From Clostridiales bacterium UBA1728 (GTDB taxonomy: Bacteria; Bacillota; Clostridia; Oscillospirales; Oscillospiraceae): DNA of 30,938 bases. The stretch is taken from assembly GCA_002315975.1 (NCBI GenBank), contig DCIK01000029.1, positions 1 to 30,938 of the forward strand, in the 5' to 3' direction. This document shows, one piece after another, positions 21,705-29,448 of this stretch. Below the pieces are notes generated by a model. The model had not been told where the DNA came from. It saw nothing but the letters and a program-made list of their open reading frames with translations, and searched no databases. The position numbers and the translations under genes are program-made. How positions within the stretch are numbered: position 1 is the stretch's first letter; every line of letters begins with the position of its first letter.

Positions 21705-22493
21705 TCAGAACACCAGGTAATCCTTGATCTCGGGGTACTTCTCGGCGATCTCGGCGAACTTGCCGGACTCGACCACCTTCTGGAAGCCGGCCCAGACCTG
21801 ATCGCGGAGAGCCTCGTCACCCTTGCGGAAGGCGATGCCGTAGGTCTCGGCACCCAGAGCCTCGTCCAGGAACTTGTAGCCGGGATTCTTGCTCATGAGG
21901 TAGTTGCCGCTGGTCACGTCGATGGCCACAGCATCGATGGCACCGGCCATCAGGTCGTTGAAGGCGACGGTGTAGGTCTCGTAGACCTCCAGGGAGGCGA
22001 AGGAGGCCTTCAGCTCGGCCTGATCGCCCTCGTTGAGCAGATCATAGGCAGAGGTGGCAGTCTGGACACCCACGACCTTGCCGGCGAGATCGGCCAGGGT
22101 CTTGATCTCGCTGCCTTCGGGCACCAGAATCATCTGGGAGTTGTTGGAGTAGGGGGCGGTCCAGCAGTAGTCATCCTCGCGGCCTTCAATGGTGATGCCG
22201 CTCCAGATGCAGTCGCAGCTGCCGGCGTTCAGCTCGGCGTCCTTGGCGTCCCAGTTGAAGGGAACAGCCTCGTACTCCCAGCCCAGCTCGGCGCAGACGG
22301 CCTGGCAGACCTCCACATCGAAGCCGCCGACCTCGCCGGCATCGTTGCGGTAGGAATAGGGGGGATAGTCCAGATCGAAGCCCTGCTTGAAAACAACCTT
22401 TTCAGCAGCCTTGGCCTCTTCCTTGGCACCTCCGCAGGCGCAGAGAGCGAAAACCATCATAAGAGCCATAATAAGAGCGATAACGCGTTTCAT
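21705..22493 (-). CDS. Amino-acid ABC transporter substrate-binding lipoprotein
   Basis: A 262-residue lipoprotein with signal MKRVIALIMALMMVFALC, lipobox ALCACGG and a family-3 solute-binding domain. Typical segments: FKQGFDLDYPPYSYRNDAGE, VGGFDVEVCQAVCAELGWEY, WDAKDAELNAGSCDCIWSG, LADLAGKVVGVQTATSAYDL, IDAVAIDVTSGNYLM and GIAFRKGDEALRDQV. The pocket residue usually contacting the alpha-carboxyl (Arg) falls in the TIEGRED stretch. Ligand class is polar amino acid (glutamine, cystine or histidine type); exact ligand not decidable. First gene of the transporter-racemase operon, with its own promoter just behind lysA. Confidence 0.93.
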   Translation of the reverse strand: MKRVIALIMALMMVFALCACGGAKEEAKAAEKVVFKQGFDLDYPPYSYRNDAGEVGGFDVEVCQAVCAELGWEYEAVPFNWDAKDAELNAGSCDCIWSGITIEGREDDYCWTAPYSNNSQMILVPEGSEIKTLADLAGKVVGVQTATSAYDLLNEGDQAELKASFASLEVYETYTVAFNDLMAGAIDAVAIDVTSGNYLMSKNPGYKFLDEALGAETYGIAFRKGDEALRDQVWAGFQKVVESGKFAEIAEKYPEIKDYLVF

Positions 22494-22529
22494 AATCAGA
22501 AATCCTCCGGAATCGTTTAATGTGTTAGC

Positions 22530-22558
22530 AGTTTACCACGGTAAAGCGTTTTTGGCAA
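22530..22558 (-). promoter_or_regulatory. Promoter and palindrome of the amino-acid transporter operon
   Basis: On the minus strand TTGCCA (22553-22558), 17 bases, TAAACT (22530-22535). TTTACC-ac-GGTAAA (22532-22545) is a 6-bp inverted repeat over the -10 and spacer, a possible operator. Confidence 0.65.
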
Positions 22559-22619
22559 TAGGCACAGCATACAAATCTCGGGGATTATTTTGGGTATTCT
22601 TGGGCAATATGCCGCAAAT

Positions 22620-23912
22620 TCAGTTATCTAAGCCCAGCAGCTCGTCGATGCTCTCCCGCTTCACGGCCACATAGTTGCCCTTGTCCGAGAGCATGACCAC
22701 CGGCGGGCGACCCAGACGGTTATAGTTGGAGGCCATGGAGTAGTTGTAGGCGCCGGTGGTGGCCACGCAGACGAGATCGCCCCGGCAGGTGTCGGCGGGG
22801 AGGGTGATTTTCGGCTGGAGCATATCGCCGCTCTCGCAGCAGCGCCCCGCCAGATCGCAGAGCATCATCACCCCGCCCTTTCCGGCGTGGTAGACGGTGT
22901 AGGGAGCCTTATAGAGGGCATAGCGGGGGTTATCGCCCATGCCGCCGTCCACGATTACATAGCTCTTGTAGCCGGGGATGTGCTTCACAGCGCCCACGGT
23001 ATAAACGGTCATGCCCGCATCGGCCACAATGCTGCGACCGGGCTCCATGAGCATTTTCGGCTCGGGGAAGTCCAGCTCTGCGCAGAGCGCCCTGAAATGC
23101 TCTGCCACGGCGGCGATGCGCCCGGGGATGTCCACGCTCTTGTCGCTCTCCCGGTAGCGGACGCCGTAGCCGCCGCCCATGTTGAGCACCGGGAGAGTCA
23201 CGCCGGTCTCCTTCCGGACCTGCGCCATAAAGGGCAGCATGATGTCGATGGTGCGCTCGTACACGTCCTCGTCAAAGACCTGAGAGCCCACATGGCAGTG
23301 AACGCCCTCGGTGAGCAGATGGGGCTGGGCAAGGGAGAGCTTCAGCAGCTCCATGGCCTGTCCGGTCTCCACGGCGGCGCCGAACTTGGAGTCCACCATG
23401 CCGGTGCTGACCTCCGCGTAGGTGTGGGGGTCGATGCCCGGGGACAGGCGCAGCAGAACCCGCTGCTTCACGCCCAGCCCGGCGGCAATACGCTCCAGTG
23501 CCAGCAGCTCGTCGGCGTTGTCCACCACAAAGCAGCCCACGCCCCGCTCCACAGCGTAACGGATATCGGCATCGGTCTTGCAGTTGCCGTGGAAGTAAAT
23601 GTCCCCGGCGGGAAAATCGGCGGCAAGAGCCGTGGCGATCTCGCCGCAGGACACGCAGTCCACGCCCATGCCCTCGTCCTTTGCGATGCGGTAGATGGCC
23701 TTGAAGGAGGCCGCCTTGCTGGCAAAGAGGGGCCGGGAGCCGGGAAGGAAGTTCTCGGCAAAGGCCTTGGTATACATCCGCATATTGCCGCGGATGCGCT
23801 GCTCGTCCATGAGATAGAGGGGGGTGCCGTACTCCTCTGCCAGCGCGGTCACGCTCTGACCGGCGAAGTGCAGAAGGTAATTTTCATCGCGGGAAATGTT
23901 ATCGGAAAGCAT
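22620..23912 (-). CDS. lysA: Diaminopimelate decarboxylase
   Basis: A 430-residue PLP enzyme making lysine from meso-diaminopimelate. Motifs: PLFASKAASFKAIYRIAKDE (Lys that binds PLP), GVDCVSCGEIATAL, IYFHGNCKTDADI, GVHCHVGSQV, LNMGGGYGVRY, LMEPGRSIVADAG, DLAGRCCESGD (catalytic Cys region) and TTGAYNYSMASNYN. Full length. AAGGAGAAG precedes the ATG. The gene follows argF by 32 bases, so the last lysine step is co-expressed with arginine synthesis. Confidence 0.96.
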   Translation of the reverse strand: MLSDNISRDENYLLHFAGQSVTALAEEYGTPLYLMDEQRIRGNMRMYTKAFAENFLPGSRPLFASKAASFKAIYRIAKDEGMGVDCVSCGEIATALAADFPAGDIYFHGNCKTDADIRYAVERGVGCFVVDNADELLALERIAAGLGVKQRVLLRLSPGIDPHTYAEVSTGMVDSKFGAAVETGQAMELLKLSLAQPHLLTEGVHCHVGSQVFDEDVYERTIDIMLPFMAQVRKETGVTLPVLNMGGGYGVRYRESDKSVDIPGRIAAVAEHFRALCAELDFPEPKMLMEPGRSIVADAGMTVYTVGAVKHIPGYKSYVIVDGGMGDNPRYALYKAPYTVYHAGKGGVMMLCDLAGRCCESGDMLQPKITLPADTCRGDLVCVATTGAYNYSMASNYNRLGRPPVVMLSDKGNYVAVKRESIDELLGLDN

Positions 23913-23944
23913 GAGTCTTCTCCTTATCGCAGCTTTTCAACGAC

Positions 23945-24934
23945 TCACTCGCAGAGTGTTGCCGCCATGACGGCCTTGATGGTGTGCATACGGTTCTCGG
24001 CCTCGTCGAAGACGATGGACTGGCTGCCCTCAAAGACAGCGTCCTCCACCTCCATGGACGAAAGCCCGTATTTCTCGAATATCTCCTGTCCGATCTCGGT
24101 TTCGCAGTCGTGGAAGGAGGGCAGATCGTGCATAAACACGGCCTTCTCCCCGGCAATGGCCATGAGCTTTTCGGTGACGGCGTAGGGCTTAAGGGCGGCA
24201 ATCCGCTCCTCCCAGACGCTTTCCGGCTCGCCCATGGATACCCACACATCGGTGTAGAGCACATCCGCGCCCTGCGCGGCCTTCTCGGGGTCGGTCTCAA
24301 ATTCCAGCACCGCGCCGGTCCCGGCGGCGATGGCGGCGCACTGCTCTCGCAGCGCGGCATTGGGGAAGTAGGCCTCGGGAGCGCAGGCCACAAAGTGCAG
24401 CCCCAGCTTGGCGCAGCCGATCATCAGGGAGTTGCCCATGTTAAAGCGGGCATCGCCGAAGTAGACCAGCTTCACGCCCCTGAGATGGCCGAAGTGCTCC
24501 CGGACGGTGAGCATATCCGCCAGCACCTGCGTGGGATGGTACTCGTCGGTGAGCCCATTCCACACGGGCACGCCGGCGTACCTGGCCAGTGCCTCCACCC
24601 GCTGCTGTCCGTAGCCCCGGTACTCGATGCCCTCGAACATACGGCCCAGAACCCGGGCGGTGTCGGCGATGGACTCCTTCTTGCCCAGCTGGGAGCTCCT
24701 GGAGTCCAGATATACCGGGTGCATCCCTAAGTCTGCCGCCGCCACCTCAAAGGCGCAGCGGGTACGGGTGCTGGTCTTTTCAAAGATGAGCGCCACATTC
24801 TTCCCCTCGCAGAGGCGATGGGGAATGCCCGCCTTCTTTTTCGCCTTCAGCTCGGCGGAAAGATCCAGCAGTGCGGTGATCTCTTCGGGGGTGTAGTCCA
24901 GAAGAGTAAGAAAATTTCTGTTTTTGAAGTTCAT
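23945..24934 (-). CDS. argF: Ornithine carbamoyltransferase with unusual HDLP motif
   Basis: A 329-residue cytosolic enzyme converting ornithine and carbamoyl phosphate to citrulline. The carbamoyl-phosphate site is KTSTRTRCAFE, then SRSSQLGKKESIADTAR, NGLTDEYHPTQVLADMLT, LYTDVWVSMGE and ENRMHTIKAVMAATL. The ornithine motif normally reads HCLP; here it is MHDLPSFHD, an Asp (codon 24125-24127) in place of the Cys. I use the second ATG (24934, MNFKNRNFLT), because it matches family starts and lies 9 bases after GAGG; the first ATG (24940) is only 3 bases away. That GAGG belongs to the conserved end of element copy 4. Length is normal. Confidence 0.93.
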   Translation of the reverse strand: MNFKNRNFLTLLDYTPEEITALLDLSAELKAKKKAGIPHRLCEGKNVALIFEKTSTRTRCAFEVAAADLGMHPVYLDSRSSQLGKKESIADTARVLGRMFEGIEYRGYGQQRVEALARYAGVPVWNGLTDEYHPTQVLADMLTVREHFGHLRGVKLVYFGDARFNMGNSLMIGCAKLGLHFVACAPEAYFPNAALREQCAAIAAGTGAVLEFETDPEKAAQGADVLYTDVWVSMGEPESVWEERIAALKPYAVTEKLMAIAGEKAVFMHDLPSFHDCETEIGQEIFEKYGLSSMEVEDAVFEGSQSIVFDEAENRMHTIKAVMAATLCE

Positions 24935-24942
24935 GCTCATTT

Positions 24943-25064
24943 GCCTCGCAGAGTTCGCGCCCGCAGACGCGAAACATTTTGAATCATCCGAAAGCGAGCT
25001 TTGCCCGCTGCGATAAGCGCAAGTATCCTTCCCGTCAGGAAACGCAGTATTCTGACGAAGTATT
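24943..25064 (-). repeat. Modular hairpin element, copy 4
   Basis: GCCTCGCAGAGTT, hairpin A (TTCGCG/CGCGAA), a shortened D module (AGCGAGC-ttt-GCCCGCT, then GCGATAA) and hairpin E (CGTCAG/CTGACG). Modules B and C are missing. Its last bases, read on the minus strand, give CTCTGCGAGGC, whose GAGG serves as argF binding site. Confidence 0.8.
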
Positions 25065-26435
25065 TCACATCTCGCTTCTCAGTATTTCGATCTGCTTTTC
25101 CACGTTCTCCACGCTGGTGCCGCCCAGAGAGGAACGGAGCTGGACGCAGTTCATCAGGTCGATGGCCTCGTATACATCCTCCTCCACCAGCTCGCTCCAG
25201 GCCTTGTACTGCTCCAGAGGCAGTTCCTCCAGCACGGTGTCGTGGGCGATGCACCAGGCCACCGCCTCGCCGGAGATTTTATAGGCGCTGCGGAAGGGGA
25301 TGCCCTTTTTCACCAGATAGTCGGCAAAGTCCGTGGCGTTGATAAAGCCCTTCTGGGCGGCACGCTTCATGTTCCCGGTGCGGGCCTTCATGGTGGCGAT
25401 CATGCCGTTGAACACCTGCAGGCACATCTTAACAGTGTCAACTGCATCGAAGATGCCCTCCTTGTCCTCCTGCATATCCTTGTTGTAGGCCAGAGGCAGA
25501 CCCTTGAGCACCGTCAGCAGACCCATCAGATCGCCGTAGACCCGGCCCGTCTTGCCGCGCACCAGCTCGGCCATATCGGGGTTCTTCTTCTGGGGCATGA
25601 TGGAGGAGCCGGTGGTGAAGCTGTCGGAGAGCTCCACAAAGCCGAACTCCCAGCTGCTCCAGAGGACGACCTCCTCGCTGAAGCGGCTCAGATGCATCAT
25701 GAGGATTGCGAGGTCGCTCAGCAGCTCCACACCGAAGTCCCGGTCGGACACGCCGTCCAGCGAGTTCATGCACACGCCGTCAAAGTCCATGAGGGAGGCC
25801 TCAAAGACCCGGTCGGTGTCGTAGGTGGTGCCCGCCAGAGCGCAGCAGCCGATGGGCGAGAGGTTCATGCGAGCGCGGCAGTCGGCCAGACGCTGCACAT
25901 CCCGGCGGAGCATCCAGGCGTAGGCCAGCAGATAGTGGCCGAAGGTCACGGGCTGGGCCCGCTGCAGGTGGGTGTAGCCGGGCATGATGGCGGCCTTGTA
26001 TTCCTCGGCCTTATCCACCACGGTTTTCAGCAGAGTGCTCACCAGCTCGCTGATCTCGTCGATTTCGGAGCGCAGGTAGAGCCGGATGTCCAGCGCCACC
26101 TGATCGTTGCGGGAGCGGGCGGTGTGGAGCCGCTTGCCCACCTCACCCTTGCGCTCGGTGAGCACCTGCTCCACGAACATATGGATATCCTCGGCACCCA
26201 TATCAAATTCCAGCTTGCCGCTCTCCAGATCGGCGAAAATGTCCAGCAGGCCCTCGGTGAGCTCTTCTTTGTCCTGCTGGCTGATAATGCCCTTTTTCGC
26301 CATCATGGCGGCGTGGGCGATGCTGCCCTGAATGTCCTGCCGGAACATACGGCAGTCGAAGTGAATGGAGGAATTGAAGTCGTCCGCCAGAGTATCCGTA
26401 TCCCCGGAGGTACGACCCGCCCACATTTTAGCCAT
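25065..26435 (-). CDS. argH: Argininosuccinate lyase
   Basis: A 456-residue fumarase-superfamily enzyme splitting argininosuccinate to arginine and fumarate, the last arginine step. Start MAKMWAGRTSGDTDTLADDF with GGAGACA upstream. Conserved stretches: EDIHMFVEQVLTER, LHTARSRNDQVALDIRLYLR, PGYTHLQRAQPVTFGHYLLA (catalytic His), SPIGCCALAGTTYDTDR, and the signature TGSSIMPQKKNPD (catalytic Ser). Complete and of normal length. It lies between element copies 4 and 5. Confidence 0.97.
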   Translation of the reverse strand: MAKMWAGRTSGDTDTLADDFNSSIHFDCRMFRQDIQGSIAHAAMMAKKGIISQQDKEELTEGLLDIFADLESGKLEFDMGAEDIHMFVEQVLTERKGEVGKRLHTARSRNDQVALDIRLYLRSEIDEISELVSTLLKTVVDKAEEYKAAIMPGYTHLQRAQPVTFGHYLLAYAWMLRRDVQRLADCRARMNLSPIGCCALAGTTYDTDRVFEASLMDFDGVCMNSLDGVSDRDFGVELLSDLAILMMHLSRFSEEVVLWSSWEFGFVELSDSFTTGSSIMPQKKNPDMAELVRGKTGRVYGDLMGLLTVLKGLPLAYNKDMQEDKEGIFDAVDTVKMCLQVFNGMIATMKARTGNMKRAAQKGFINATDFADYLVKKGIPFRSAYKISGEAVAWCIAHDTVLEELPLEQYKAWSELVEEDVYEAIDLMNCVQLRSSLGGTSVENVEKQIEILRSEM

Positions 26436-26519
26436 AAATTGTTGTCTCCTTTATTACGCAAAATCCGCACGGAAGGAAATTCCCCTCCGTGCAGAATTGT
26501 CTATTCAAATTAAATTTCA

Positions 26520-26718
26520 GCCTCGCAGAGTTCGCAGCTATTGCTGCGAATTAATTCCAATCATTTTCATTGGAGCTCCGCCCCAATGAAAATACCCTGA
26601 GACAGCGGCTATTGCCGCTGTCCTCGCGCCGACCAAGGCGGCTCCGCCGCCGCGATGAGCGCGAGTATAGCTCGATTGAGACGGCTATGCCGTCTCAATC
26701 GAAACGCGAAGCGTTTTA
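26520..26718 (-). repeat. Modular hairpin element, copy 5 (full length)
   Basis: GCCTCGCAGAGTT, hairpin A (TTCGCAGC/GCTGCGAA), hairpin B (ATTTTCATTGG/CCAATGAAAAT), hairpin C (GACAGCGGC/GCCGCTGTC), module D (26623-26665: CTCGCGC/GCGCGAG with GACCAA and GCGAT), hairpin E (CGATTGAGACGGC/GCCGTCTCAATCG) and a small AAACGCgaaGCGTTTT hairpin reaching the argG stop. All five modules are present. Confidence 0.9.
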
Positions 26719-27933
26719 TTTTTTGCCGTCCACCATGGCCTGCACCTGGATGGGCAGACCGAAGAGGTTGATGAAGCCGGCAGCCTGAGCCTGATCGTAA
26801 TCGCTCTCGCCGAAGGTGGCGATGCTCTCGCTGTAGAGGGAGTTGGGAGACCACACACCGGCCTTGATGATATTGCCCTTGTAGAGCTTCAGCCTGACGG
26901 TGCCGTTGACCTTCTCCTGGGTCTTGTCCACGAAGGCGGAGAGAGCCTCGCGCAGGGGGGTAAACCACTGGCCGTTGTAAACCAGCTCGGCGAAGGTGAT
27001 GGAGAGCTTCTGCTTCTCATGCACGGTCATCTTGTCGAGGGTGATGGTCTCAAGGGTCTCGTGAGCCTTGTAGAGGATGGAGCCGCCGGGGGTCTCATAA
27101 ACGCCGCGGCACTTCATGCCCACCAGACGGTTCTCCACGATGTCGAGGAGGCCGATGCCGTTCGCGCCGCCGACCTTGTTGAGCTTGTAGATAATGTCCT
27201 TGGCGCTCATCTTCTCGCCGTCGAGAGCCACGGGAATGCCCTTTTCAAACTCGATGGTCACATAAGTGGGCTCGTCGGGGGCGTTCATGGGAGACACGCC
27301 CATCTCCAGGAAGCCTTCCTTCTCGTACTGGGGCTCGTTGCCGGGATCCTCCAGGTCGAGACCCTCATGGCTCAGATGCCAGAGGTTCTTGTCCTTGGAG
27401 TAGTTGGTCTCGCGGTTGATGCGCAGGGGCACATTGTGGGCCTCGGCATAGTCAATCTCCTCGTCACGGGACTTGATATCCCACTCACGCCAGGGGGCGA
27501 TGATGGGCATGGAGGGAGCGAAATGCTTCACAGCCAGCTCGAAACGAACCTGATCGTTGCCCTTGCCGGTGCAGCCGTGGGCAATGGCGTCGGCACCCTC
27601 CTTGAGGGCGATCTCCACCAGACCCTTGGCAATGCAGGGACGGGCGTGGCTGGTGCCCAGCAGGTAATCCTCGTAAACGGCGCCGGCCTTCATGGTGGGG
27701 ATGATGTAGTCATCCACATATTCATCCTGCAGATTCATCACATAGAGCTTGCTGGCGCCGGTCTTGAGAGCCTTCTCCTCCAGCCCCTCCAGCTCATCGC
27801 CCTGACCCACGTCACCGGCCACGGCAACGACCTCGCAGTTGTTGTAGTTTTCCTTCAGCCAGGGGATGATCACCGAGGTATCCAGACCGCCGCTGTAGGC
27901 GAGAACGACTTTTTTGATCTTATCTTTATTCAT
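26716..27933 (-). CDS. argG: Argininosuccinate synthase
   Basis: A 405-residue ATP-dependent ligase joining citrulline and aspartate. The PP-loop is LAYSGGLDTSVIIPWLKE; further segments are GTSHARPCIAKGLVEIA, IAHGCTGKGNDQVRFELA, PWREWDIKSRDEEIDYA, NLWHLSHEGLDLEDP and the C-terminal SLYSESIATFGESDYDQ. Start at 27933 (MNKDKIKKV), GGAGG 9 bases upstream; a longer in-frame start runs into the promoter. First gene of argG-argH-argF-lysA, driven by a consensus promoter. The stop codon sits inside the end of element copy 5. Confidence 0.97.
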   Translation of the reverse strand: MNKDKIKKVVLAYSGGLDTSVIIPWLKENYNNCEVVAVAGDVGQGDELEGLEEKALKTGASKLYVMNLQDEYVDDYIIPTMKAGAVYEDYLLGTSHARPCIAKGLVEIALKEGADAIAHGCTGKGNDQVRFELAVKHFAPSMPIIAPWREWDIKSRDEEIDYAEAHNVPLRINRETNYSKDKNLWHLSHEGLDLEDPGNEPQYEKEGFLEMGVSPMNAPDEPTYVTIEFEKGIPVALDGEKMSAKDIIYKLNKVGGANGIGLLDIVENRLVGMKCRGVYETPGGSILYKAHETLETITLDKMTVHEKQKLSITFAELVYNGQWFTPLREALSAFVDKTQEKVNGTVRLKLYKGNIIKAGVWSPNSLYSESIATFGESDYDQAQAAGFINLFGLPIQVQAMVDGKK

Positions 27934-27948
27934 AATATAAAGCCTCCA

Positions 27949-27960
27949 ATGAATATTTAT
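27949..27960. promoter_or_regulatory. Candidate half ARG box at the argG start site
   Basis: ATGAATATTTAT matches one half and the AT-rich centre of the ArgR/AhrC box (TGAAT-N4-ATTCA); the other half is poor. It lies between the -10 and the ribosome binding site, where a repressor would act. Confidence 0.35.
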
Positions 27961-27966
27961 GGGGTG

Positions 27967-27995
27967 ATTATAGAATAAGCCCTGCATATTGTCAA
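27967..27995 (-). promoter_or_regulatory. Promoter of the arginine-lysine operon
   Basis: On the minus strand TTGACA (27990-27995), 17 bases, TATAAT (27967-27972): a full consensus promoter, about 30 bases upstream of the argG start codon. Confidence 0.9.
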
Positions 27996-28080
27996 GGCTT
28001 TATGCGGATAATATGAATTTTCGTCATTCTGCCCATGGTTTTGGGCACCCAATACGGCCTTTTGGCAAAAAAGAAGAAAA

Positions 28081-28105
28081 ACCGACCCGCCATCGGCGGG
28101 TCGGT
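28081..28105 (-). terminator. Terminator of the SH3-domain gene
   Basis: ACCGACCCGCC and GGCGGGTCGGT form an 11-bp perfect stem with loop ATC; on the minus strand it is followed by TTTTTCTTCTTTTTT. Confidence 0.92.
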
Positions 28106-28112
28106 CAGAAGT

Positions 28113-29219
28113 TCAGCGCAAAATCAGCGTGGTCTCAGCGGTGATCTTATCCAGCTGCTTGCCGGAATATGTACCGTTGAAGCTCCAGCTGACGCTCACG
28201 GGGACGCTGCCGGGGCTGACCTTCACGCTCTGGCTGCCCAGGGGCGTTTCCACGGTGGTATTCTCCGTAAGTTCAATGGAGGGGGCGGTCTTGTTGAAGG
28301 TATCGTTGCCGACCCTGAAGCAGAGATTGTCCGCATACTGGGCGGCCGTGATGGGGCCGGACACCAGCACCGCAGAGAGGTTCAGCGTCAGGCTGCCGTC
28401 GCCGTTGGGGACGGTGTTCCAGCGAACCAGAACATTGAGCGCCACGCCGGTGTCGGATCTGAACTCGCCGCTGCTCTCCACACTGCCCACAACGACAGTG
28501 CCTTCGCCCTCCGTGGGCGTGGGCGTCTCCGCCGCCTCTTCGGCGGCGGGGGCGGTGGTGGTTACGAACTCGGTGCTGACAAAGTAGCCCACACTCTCGA
28601 AGAGGACGCGGCTCCAGCCGTTGTCGGTGGTGCCGGTGCGCTCCAGCTTGGTGTCTTTATTCACGGATACGGCCACGCCGTAGTCCTTGCCGGGGCCCCG
28701 GCGCAGATTCACGCCGTCAGTGGTCCAGACGGTGTCGCTGCAGGGGGTCACCACAAATTCACTCTCCTCGGTGGGCGTGGCGGTGGCAGCCGTCTCGCTG
28801 CCGACTGTGGGCGTGAGAGCGGAGGCGTTGGGGTCTACCGCGGTCACATAGTCGGCGCTCACATAGCCCTCCTGATCCTGATACTTTACTTTAACCCAGC
28901 CGCTGACGGGATAGTCCAGCCGCAGAAGCTGCTCATCCTTGGGAATCACCGTCAGTACATCGGCCTTGGTGTCGGCGCTGCGGCGAAGATTCACGCCGTC
29001 GGTGGTCCAGAGGGCGATCTCCACGGGCTCAGGGGTGGTGAGCACCACAGGGGTGGGCGTTTCGCTGAGCTCCGGCTCCTCGGTGGGCTGCACCGTGACG
29101 GGGGCGGCCGTATAGGTGGGCGCAGGAGCCTCTTCGCTGCCGCCGCAGGTGCGCATCAGCACCAGACAAAAGGCGCAGACCGCCAGAAAAAGAATGCTGA
29201 GAGTTGAGATTTTTTTCAT
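28113..29219 (-). CDS. Exported protein with two bacterial SH3 domains
   Basis: A 368-residue surface protein. The signal or membrane anchor is MKKISTLSILFLAVCAFCLV, with a poor lipobox (LMRTC), so lipidation is doubtful. Then come a Thr/Pro/Glu-rich spacer, SH3 domain 1 (about 70-125: LWTTDGVNLRRSADTKADVL, GWVKVKYQDQEGYVSADYV), a second spacer, SH3 domain 2 (about 160-205: VWTTDGVNLRRGPGKDYGVA, GWSRVLFESVGYFVSTEFV) and a C-terminal beta-rich domain (about 240-368). Such SH3 repeats bind peptidoglycan peptides. The start at 29219 has AAGGAAAAC upstream. No hydrolase domain is present, so it is probably a wall-binding adaptor. Confidence 0.88.
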   Translation of the reverse strand: MKKISTLSILFLAVCAFCLVLMRTCGGSEEAPAPTYTAAPVTVQPTEEPELSETPTPVVLTTPEPVEIALWTTDGVNLRRSADTKADVLTVIPKDEQLLRLDYPVSGWVKVKYQDQEGYVSADYVTAVDPNASALTPTVGSETAATATPTEESEFVVTPCSDTVWTTDGVNLRRGPGKDYGVAVSVNKDTKLERTGTTDNGWSRVLFESVGYFVSTEFVTTTAPAAEEAAETPTPTEGEGTVVVGSVESSGEFRSDTGVALNVLVRWNTVPNGDGSLTLNLSAVLVSGPITAAQYADNLCFRVGNDTFNKTAPSIELTENTTVETPLGSQSVKVSPGSVPVSVSWSFNGTYSGKQLDKITAETTLILR

Positions 29220-29277
29220 GCTGTTTTCCTTGTTTCCTTTCCCGGTCTCGGGGGTATAATAAACCGATGATGTCACC

Positions 29278-29306
29278 TATATACCATATATCCGAACAGC
29301 TGTCAA
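29278..29306 (-). promoter_or_regulatory. Promoter of the SH3-domain gene
   Basis: On the minus strand TTGACA (29301-29306), 17 bases, TATATA (29278-29283), preceded by TGG. Confidence 0.8.
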
Positions 29307-29344
29307 ATTACAAATAATTCCTATTGTTGCATATTGGCCACAAG

Positions 29345-29375
29345 TGAGTCACGGGGACAGGTTCCCTGACTCACG
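29345..29375. repeat. GGGGACAGG palindromic repeat
   Basis: GTGAGTCA and TGACTCAC arms around a CGGGGACAGGTTCCC core. The plan (short arms, GGGGAC-containing core) matches the units at 4397 and 17329 though arm sequence differs, so it is a sister subfamily. It lies between divergent promoters. Confidence 0.75.
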
Positions 29376-29383
29376 ATTTTCTC

Positions 29384-29412
29384 TTTTCAAAAGTGTCACT
29401 CTGTGGTAAAAT
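29384..29412 (+). promoter_or_regulatory. Promoter of pyruvate kinase
   Basis: TTTTCA (29384-29389), 17 bases, TAAAAT (29407-29412) with TGG before the -10. Confidence 0.55.
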
Positions 29413-29448
29413 GAGGAAAAATCACTTCGAATCCGGAGGAATCGAATT

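Noticed and set aside
22887..24185. Plus-strand frame of 432 codons opposite lysA/argF
   Set aside because: Antisense shadow; crosses two well-supported genes on the other strand.
25242..26513. Plus-strand frame of 423 codons opposite argH
   Set aside because: Antisense shadow with no start signals or motifs.
10820..26718. Hairpin elements as a CRISPR array or riboswitch
   Set aside because: Copies are dispersed, not regularly spaced with unique spacers, and they sit after stop codons of unrelated genes; no match to a riboswitch core I know.
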